Assembly (NCBI RefSeq): GCF_003112575.1 | Contig: NZ_BEWC01000005.1 | Span: 1 to 64,000, forward strand | DNA length: 64,000 nt | Source: Streptomyces ardesiacus | GTDB taxonomy: Bacteria; Actinomycetota; Actinomycetes; Streptomycetales; Streptomycetaceae | Direction of reading: 5' to 3' | Shown: piece after piece, positions 59,005-64,000 of the stretch | Layout: every line of letters starts with the position of its first letter | Numbering within the stretch: position 1 is the first letter of the stretch | Program-made: the position numbers and the translations under genes | Notes under the pieces: model-generated | Seen by the model: the letters and a program-made list of their open reading frames with translations, nothing else | Told to the model about the DNA's origin: nothing | The model's database searches: none

Positions 59005-60174
59005 TCAGGAGACGGCGCTGCGCAGACCCTGTACGTCGATCTGCTCGGTCTCGTCGTGCGCCGTCAGGTCGATCACCTGGCTGACCTCCCGGGACTCCTC
59101 ACCGGCCGGCTTGAAGGAGACCTCGGCCTCGGCCTTGTGCAGGGCGAGCGCCTCCTGGCCGACCACGTCGGCGAGGTCCTCGTTCTGGACGGTCTCCAGG
59201 GCGGCGCCGGAGGCTGCCGCGTTCACCGCGCCCTCGGGGGCCTTGGTCCCGAAGAAGTCGAAGCCGCCCTCGACCACCGGGCGCCGCGCGGGAGCCGCCG
59301 GTACGACGGCCACCGCGGTCGGCACCGTGAAGTGCCCGTCGGCCCGCCGGGTGGGCTGCGCGGGCGCCGCGTCGGAGGGGCTCGCCGGGGAGGCGGCGGT
59401 GCGCCCGTGCCCGTCGGCCGCCTCGGACCGCCCCTGCGCCCCGCCCTCCGGCGCCTCCGGCCCCGCGTCGGCCGCCGCGCCCTCGCCGCCACCGTCCCCG
59501 TCGTCGTCGCCACCGCCCGAGCCGTCGGTCCGGTGAGCACGGCCCCGGCCGGCCAGGCGGACCAGCGCGACGTCCGCACGCAGGTACAGCCCGGAGCCCT
59601 CGGGCGAGAAGACCCGGGGAACGGCGGCCTCTTCCTCGACGGGCTTCTCCTCGGCCACCGTCCCCGGCGTCTCCCGCACGGGCGCGGGGCGGGCCGCCGG
59701 CAGTGCGGGCACCTGCGGCACGGCCTCTATCTCCAGCAGGCGGCGGCCCTCCAGCGCGCTGGCGCGCTCGGTCTCCGCCGTGGCGTAGCGCCGCAGCAGC
59801 GAGGCGTGCTCGTTGCGCAGCCCGGCCAGTTCGGTGCGCTTGGCGCGCAGCCGGTGCTCCAGCTTCTGCCGCAGCTCGCGCGACTCCTCCAGGTCGGACT
59901 CCAGTTCGGCGAGCCGCTCCTCGAACCGCCACTCGTCACTGGCCCGCGCGCGCGTGAGGTCGGCCACCTTCCGCCCCGCCTGGGCGTCCCAGTGCCGCAT
60001 GACGACGGCGCCGACCACGGCCGTCACCGCGGCGGCGGCGGCCAGTGCGCGCAGGATCAGGGCCTCGCTGAACAACCAGGGACCGACGGCGCACACGACC
60101 GAAACGCCTGCGATCGCCGACGGGGGAAGCAGCCTGTGCAGAGGCGGGGAATGACGGTGACGTCCACGTGGCAT
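59005..60174 (-). CDS. Membrane-anchored coiled-coil protein with disordered tail
   Basis: A 389-aa protein. A basic N-terminus leads to two hydrophobic helices (PSAIAGVSVVCAVGPWLFSE, ALILRALAAAAAVTAVVGAV), then a clear coiled coil (WRFEERLAELESDLEESREL, LEHRLRAKRTELAGLRNEHA, to about residue 145). The rest is long, acidic and disordered, with a short conserved GGFDFFGTKAPEG segment and a C-terminal SQVIDLTAHDETEQID. It may scaffold other proteins at the membrane. TAAGTT lies 7 nt before ATG (leaderless). It converges with the PH-domain gene (9-nt gap). Confidence 0.78.
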   Translation of the reverse strand: MPRGRHRHSPPLHRLLPPSAIAGVSVVCAVGPWLFSEALILRALAAAAAVTAVVGAVVMRHWDAQAGRKVADLTRARASDEWRFEERLAELESDLEESRELRQKLEHRLRAKRTELAGLRNEHASLLRRYATAETERASALEGRRLLEIEAVPQVPALPAARPAPVRETPGTVAEEKPVEEEAAVPRVFSPEGSGLYLRADVALVRLAGRGRAHRTDGSGGGDDDGDGGGEGAAADAGPEAPEGGAQGRSEAADGHGRTAASPASPSDAAPAQPTRRADGHFTVPTAVAVVPAAPARRPVVEGGFDFFGTKAPEGAVNAAASGAALETVQNEDLADVVGQEALALHKAEAEVSFKPAGEESREVSQVIDLTAHDETEQIDVQGLRSAVS

Positions 60175-60312
60175 GGCCAGAAACTTACCGCGCGTAGGCG
60201 AATCTTGGCGCCCCGCCCCGTAAAAACAGCACCGTCCCAGCCGTGTTCACAGGACGCGCGTAATCCACACCCCGGCGAAGGCGGAATCAATACCCCCGGA
60301 TTCCATGATCAT

Positions 60313-61446
60313 TTACGAGTCGCGCCTCTCGCCCAGCCGCTCGTCCAGCCACCGCAGCGTCGCGGGAATCTCCCGCCGCCAGGTATTGAAGTTGTGCCCG
60401 CCGCTTTCCAGGATGATCGACGAGATCCGCGTCGGCTTCTTGCCCTTCACCAACTCGATGAACTTCATCGTGTCCTTGTAGTTCGTCTCGCCGCTCCGGC
60501 TGCTGGTGACGAGCAGCGAAGTGTCCGGCGCGGGCAGGTTCTTGAAGCTCCACCACAGGCTGGCCCGGTTCTCGCGGTCCTTGTCGCCCTGGAAGAGATC
60601 GCCCGTGGTGGGGTCGTTCGGCGCGTCGTAGTACGGCGAGAGCCCGGCCCCGGCGGCGAACACGTCCGGGTGGTGCGCGGCGAGCTTCAGGGCGCAGTAG
60701 CCGCCGGTCGAGTTGCCGACGACGCCCCAGCTCCGCGGCCCCTTGTCCACCCGGTAGTGGGCACTCACCGCCCGGGGAAGGTCCTCGGCGAAGAACGTCT
60801 CCGTCTGCGGCCCGCCCGGTACGTCCACGCACTCCGTGTCGCGCGGCGGCGCCACCGTCGGCCGCAGCATCACGAGGATCATCGGGCGCATCCGCCCGGT
60901 CTTCGCCAACTCCAGTGCCGTACGCGGGTAATGGAGCTTTTCCACCAATGCCTCGGCGGTTCCGGGATAGCCGGTCAGGACGACGGCCGCGGGAAAAGTA
61001 CGGTCACGGTGGCCTGCCTGGAAGTACTCCGGCGGCAGGTACACGAACGCGGGAGAGGCGATCCGTGACGCGCGTCCGAGGACCTGTATCTCCTCGACCC
61101 GCCCCGAGATCTCCGGGCGCGTCCCGCCCGCGGGCGTGACCCGCCGTTTTCCGACCACTCGCAGCGGCCCGCCGTCGGCGTCGGCCGAGTGGTCCACGAC
61201 CACGCCCGGCCCGTCCTCCCGGCCGAACAGGTCGGCCCAACTGCCGTAGAAACCGAAGGACTGATTGGCCACCAGCCCCACCGCGGCGAAGACCGCCACC
61301 TGGGTGGCGAGCAGCAGGCCCACCCTGGCGAGCACGGCCCGCACGCTCCGCCGCGCCAGCCGCGGCCACAGCCACACCGTCCCGGCGAACAGCAGCACAC
61401 CGGCCACCACCGCCAGCGCCAGCACCTTGTCGCTCGTCAGCCCCAT
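60313..61446 (-). CDS. Membrane-anchored esterase of the D/antigen-85-type alpha/beta hydrolase family
   Basis: A 377-aa protein. Two N-terminal helices (VLALAVVAGVLLFAGTVWLW, RVGLLLATQVAVFAAVGLVA) anchor an extracytoplasmic alpha/beta hydrolase. The catalytic Ser is in WGVVGNSTGGYCALKLAAHH and the His in ILESGGHNFNTWRREIPATL. FVYLPPEYFQAG and VLTGYPGTAEALVEKL are typical of the putative-esterase (PF00756) family that includes mycolyltransferases. ATG 61446 was chosen as the start nearest the first helix. It is divergent from the mprF-like gene and shares its promoter region, hinting at a common envelope role. Confidence 0.85.
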   Translation of the reverse strand: MGLTSDKVLALAVVAGVLLFAGTVWLWPRLARRSVRAVLARVGLLLATQVAVFAAVGLVANQSFGFYGSWADLFGREDGPGVVVDHSADADGGPLRVVGKRRVTPAGGTRPEISGRVEEIQVLGRASRIASPAFVYLPPEYFQAGHRDRTFPAAVVLTGYPGTAEALVEKLHYPRTALELAKTGRMRPMILVMLRPTVAPPRDTECVDVPGGPQTETFFAEDLPRAVSAHYRVDKGPRSWGVVGNSTGGYCALKLAAHHPDVFAAGAGLSPYYDAPNDPTTGDLFQGDKDRENRASLWWSFKNLPAPDTSLLVTSSRSGETNYKDTMKFIELVKGKKPTRISSIILESGGHNFNTWRREIPATLRWLDERLGERRDS

Positions 61447-61515
61447 GCCCTTGCCTACCGCCCGCGTTTCCGTGTGCCCGTTCGTCCGTTCGCCCGGGCT
61501 TTGTGACCGGGAGAG

Positions 61516-61541
61516 TGAACCTCTCCCTCCGAGACACCGTC
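61516..61541 (+). promoter_or_regulatory. Sigma-E-type promoter of the mprF-like gene
   Basis: TGAACC (61516-61521), a 16-bp spacer and CGTC (61538-61541) match the ECF-type promoter pattern recognised by Streptomyces SigE (AAC at -35, CGTC at -10). The expected start is near 61548. This connects the gene to the sigE-cse locus at 22.5-26 kb. The consensus is from memory. Confidence 0.6.
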
Positions 61542-61614
61542 CTAGAGGGCGCAATGTCGCCGGATGCCCGAAACGGGCCCGGATCCACGGTCTCTCGCAG
61601 AACTAACAGGTGCG

Positions 61615-63435
61615 ATGTCTGTCAGGACAGATGAGGAAATGTCGGGCGGGGTTCCGACGAGTCCCACCCGCATACGCCGCGTGCTGCGCGGCCCCCGCCC
61701 CGAGAACGTCCCCCTCCTCGTCGGACGTGCCTGCGTGCTCGTCGGCCTGCTGGACATCGCGGCCGGCGTCTTCCCGCGCTTCCGGCACAGCCGCATGCAC
61801 GCCCTGGCCGAGGTCCTGCCCGGCTCCTTCGGTCCCTTCGCCGCCGCCCTCTCCCTCAGCGCCGGCGTCCTGCTCCTCCTGCTCGCCCACGGCCTCAAGC
61901 GCCGCAAGCGCCGGGCCTGGCGGGCGGCCGTGGCCCTGCTCCCGCTCGGCGCCGTCGCTCAGCTCACCTACCGCCATTCCTTCCTCGGCGTACTGATCTC
62001 CCTGGCCCTGCTGGCCCCCCTCCTGCGCCACCGCGACCAGTTCGCCGCCCTGCCCGACCCGCGCAGCCGCTGGCGGGCCCTGACCAACTTCGTCCTGATG
62101 GCCGCGGGTTCCCTCCTCCTCGGCCTGCTCGTCGTCAACGCCCACCCGCACCGCATGGTCGGCGACCCGAGCCTGGCCGCCCGCATCACCCACGTCCTGT
62201 ACGGCCTGTTCGGTGTCGAGGGCCCGGTCGACTACCGGGGCAACACCTCCTGGACGGTCGCCTTCTCCCTGGGCGCCCTCGGCCTGCTGACCGCCGTGAC
62301 CACGATCTACCTGGCCTTCCGCCCCGAACACCCCGCCGCCCGCCTCACCGAGGACGACGAGACCCGCCTGCGCGCCCTCCTCGCCCGGCACGGCCGCCGC
62401 GACTCCCTGGGCCACTTCGCGCTGCGCCGCGACAAGGCCGTCGTCTTCTCCCCCAGCGGCAAGGCCGCCGTCACCTACCGCGTCGTCTCCGGCGTGATGC
62501 TGGCCAGCGGCGACCCGATCGGCGACGTGGAGGCATGGCCCGGCGCCATCGAACGCTTCATGGACGAGGCCCGCTCCCATTCCTGGACGCCCGCCGTCAT
62601 GGGCTGCTCCGAGACGGGTGGCGAGGTCTGGACCCGCGAGACCGGCCTCGACGCCCTCGAACTGGGCGACGAGGCGGTGGTGGACGTGGCGGATTTCTCC
62701 CTCGCCGGCCGCGCGATGCGCAACGTGCGCCAGATGGTCAAGCGCATCGAGCGGGCCGGTTACGAGACCCGGGTACGGCGCGTGGCTGACCTGTCCGAGG
62801 CCGAACTGGACCGCGTCCGCCGCGCCGCCGACGCGTGGCGCGGCACCGACACCGAGCGCGGCTTCTCCATGGCCCTGGGCCGCGTCGGCGACCCGGCCGA
62901 CGGCGACTGCCTGATAGCCACGGCCCACAAGCAGGACACGGAGCCCGGCGAGTTCGGCGACCTGAAGGCGGTCCTGCACTTCGTGCCGTGGGGCCCGGAC
63001 GGAGTGTCCCTGGACCTCATGCGCCGCGACCGCGCGGCCGACCCCGGCATGAACGAACTCCTGATCGTGGCCGCGCTCCAGGCCGCCCCGAAACTGGGCA
63101 TCGCGCGGGTGTCGCTGAACTTCGCGATGTTCCGCGCGGCACTCGCACGGGGCGAGAAGATCGGCGCGGGCCCGGTCCTGCGCGCGTGGCGCGGTCTGCT
63201 GGTCTTCCTGTCCCGCTGGTTCCAGATCGAGTCCCTGTACAAGTTCAACGCGAAGTTCCGGCCCCGGTGGGAGCCGCGCTTCGTCGTCTACCGCCGCTCG
63301 GCCGACCTCCCCCGCATCGGCTTCGCCGCGATGCAGGCAGAGGGCTTCGTCACGGTGCCACTGCCGCGCTTCCTGCGCCGCCGTACGCCGACACGACGCC
63401 CTTGCGCCCACCAGACGCCCGCACGGGCGGCGTGA
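61615..63435 (+). CDS. MprF-like lysyl-phosphatidylglycerol synthase
   Basis: A 606-aa protein with an N-terminal membrane domain of about six helices (1-265; LVGRACVLVGLLDIAAGVFP, FAAALSLSAGVLLLLLAHGL, ISLALLAPLLRHRD, FVLMAAGSLLLGLLVVN, VAFSLGALGLLTAVTTIYLA) and a C-terminal DUF2156/MprF catalytic domain (DKAVVFSPSGKAAVTYRVVS, VMLASGDPIGDVEAW, DLKAVLHFVPWGPDGVSLDL, MNELLIVAALQAAPKLGIAR). The family adds amino acids from aminoacyl-tRNA to phosphatidylglycerol, reducing membrane negative charge and sensitivity to cationic peptides. In-frame starts at 61564, 61615 and 61639 are possible; I chose 61615. A sigma-E-type promoter precedes it. Confidence 0.9.
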   Translation: MSVRTDEEMSGGVPTSPTRIRRVLRGPRPENVPLLVGRACVLVGLLDIAAGVFPRFRHSRMHALAEVLPGSFGPFAAALSLSAGVLLLLLAHGLKRRKRRAWRAAVALLPLGAVAQLTYRHSFLGVLISLALLAPLLRHRDQFAALPDPRSRWRALTNFVLMAAGSLLLGLLVVNAHPHRMVGDPSLAARITHVLYGLFGVEGPVDYRGNTSWTVAFSLGALGLLTAVTTIYLAFRPEHPAARLTEDDETRLRALLARHGRRDSLGHFALRRDKAVVFSPSGKAAVTYRVVSGVMLASGDPIGDVEAWPGAIERFMDEARSHSWTPAVMGCSETGGEVWTRETGLDALELGDEAVVDVADFSLAGRAMRNVRQMVKRIERAGYETRVRRVADLSEAELDRVRRAADAWRGTDTERGFSMALGRVGDPADGDCLIATAHKQDTEPGEFGDLKAVLHFVPWGPDGVSLDLMRRDRAADPGMNELLIVAALQAAPKLGIARVSLNFAMFRAALARGEKIGAGPVLRAWRGLLVFLSRWFQIESLYKFNAKFRPRWEPRFVVYRRSADLPRIGFAAMQAEGFVTVPLPRFLRRRTPTRRPCAHQTPARAA

Positions 63436-63478
63436 GGGCGGTCGACACCGCGGGCAGGTGCGGGGTGGGCCACGGGGC

Positions 63479-63925
63479 CCGGCGTTGACCGGTGCCGCGG
63501 GGTGTGTGCGGGCGCGGGGAGAGCGCAGCCCGGCGCTAACGGGGTGCCGCTGCGCCCACCCGTGCCGCCCCAGCGGCACGACTGCCCGCAGCTGGGGGCG
63601 TGGCGACTGCCCGCAGCGGCGGGGCGACGGCCGGCAGCCGCGTACGGCGAGAAGGGGTCGTGTCGGGGGGTGTCCGCCCGCAGCGGTTGGCGCGTCAACG
63701 CCGCAAAGATCTGTGGCCGACCGATTCCGCGCCGTTCCGAGGACGGACACCCCCCGGCGCGGCCCCGACCCACCCACCACGCACGGCGCTACGCGCACCC
63801 CCACCGCACCCGCACAGGCGCCGCAGGCATACGCACCCCACCCACAACGCACCGCACCACGAGAACGCGCACCCCACCCACCCCGCACAGGCGCCGCAGG
63901 CAAACGCACCCGCACCACCGCCGGA
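63479..63925 (-). repeat. Dispersed intergenic repeat, copy 3 (inverted)
   Basis: This is the reverse complement of copies 1 and 2. The 13-bp arms lie at 63664-63676 and 63744-63756, with the same 80-nt offset. The core matches copy 1 through the 9-nt segment (CCGCAAAGA at 63701-63709 on this strand). It occupies most of the 538-nt gap between mprF and the next gene. Confidence 0.85.
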
Positions 63926-63973
63926 GGCCCCCGCACCCGCGCCCACCCCCCACCCACCACCTACGCTGAACAC

Positions 63974-64000
63974 ATGAGCAAGCAGACCGGCCGCCGCCGC
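63974..64000 (+). CDS. Start of a gene truncated by the window edge
   Basis: ATG 63974 opens a frame reading MSKQTGRRR to the last base. TACGCT at 63962-63967, 6 nt upstream, is the same leaderless-gene signature seen throughout the window, which supports a true start. Nine residues are too few to name the product. Confidence 0.5.

Overview
This window is high-GC actinobacterial DNA, almost certainly a Streptomyces chromosome core region. The signs are strong third-position GC bias, many leaderless genes with a TANNNT box 6-8 nt before ATG/GTG, the complete sigE-cseA-cseB-cseC envelope-stress locus, lsr2, radA-disA and clpC. Gene content and order look like the trpS-to-mprF segment of the S. 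coelicolor chromosome; that species comparison is from memory, not a search.

Layout. Positions 1-310 are the promoter/leader of an rRNA operon that reads leftward out of the window. Then come a tryptophanyl-tRNA synthetase behind a Trp-codon attenuator, proC, an ABC drug-type exporter with a palindrome over its leaderless promoter, and small envelope proteins. A Ser/Thr kinase with a beta-propeller sensor converges on ilvD. Next are a sugar-isomerase-like gene with a TetR regulator, a Ppx/GppA phosphatase, a sigma-like/zinc-finger/BACON fusion protein, radA, disA (c-di-AMP), mutY and the sigE locus (22.4-26.1 kb). From 26 to 33 kb lie accessory genes: a phosphotransferase, Lrp/LysE, an MFS pump with divergent TetR, an M23 peptidase and an acid phosphatase. 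A stand-alone NACHT-leucine-rich-repeat protein (33.5-36.6 kb) sits between housekeeping genes, followed by clpC and lsr2.

From 41 to 49 kb are an ArgA-like acetyltransferase, a BlaI-type regulator and a tightly coupled cofactor operon (DUF2520-like, panC, nadB, nadC, coaX) for NAD and CoA precursors. From 49 to 61 kb are an aldolase-type lyase, an ArsR-type regulator with a perfect operator-like inverted repeat, a TmrB-like ATP-binding protein, a NarL-type two-component system, a MidA/NDUFAF7-like methyltransferase convergent with an orphan NuoD, and bacterial PH-domain proteins. The window closes with an esterase divergent from an MprF-like lysyl-phosphatidylglycerol synthase that has a sigma-E-type promoter, which ties it to the sigE locus 39 kb away.

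Most striking to me are (i) the NACHT-LRR protein, a plausible anti-phage or conflict protein; (ii) a dispersed intergenic repeat of about 450 bp, present three times, with a fixed-geometry inverted repeat and one 9-nt segment that is swapped between otherwise near-identical cores; (iii) the MidA/NuoD pair; and (iv) the trpS attenuator. I saw no CRISPR array, insertion sequence, prophage or tRNA gene.
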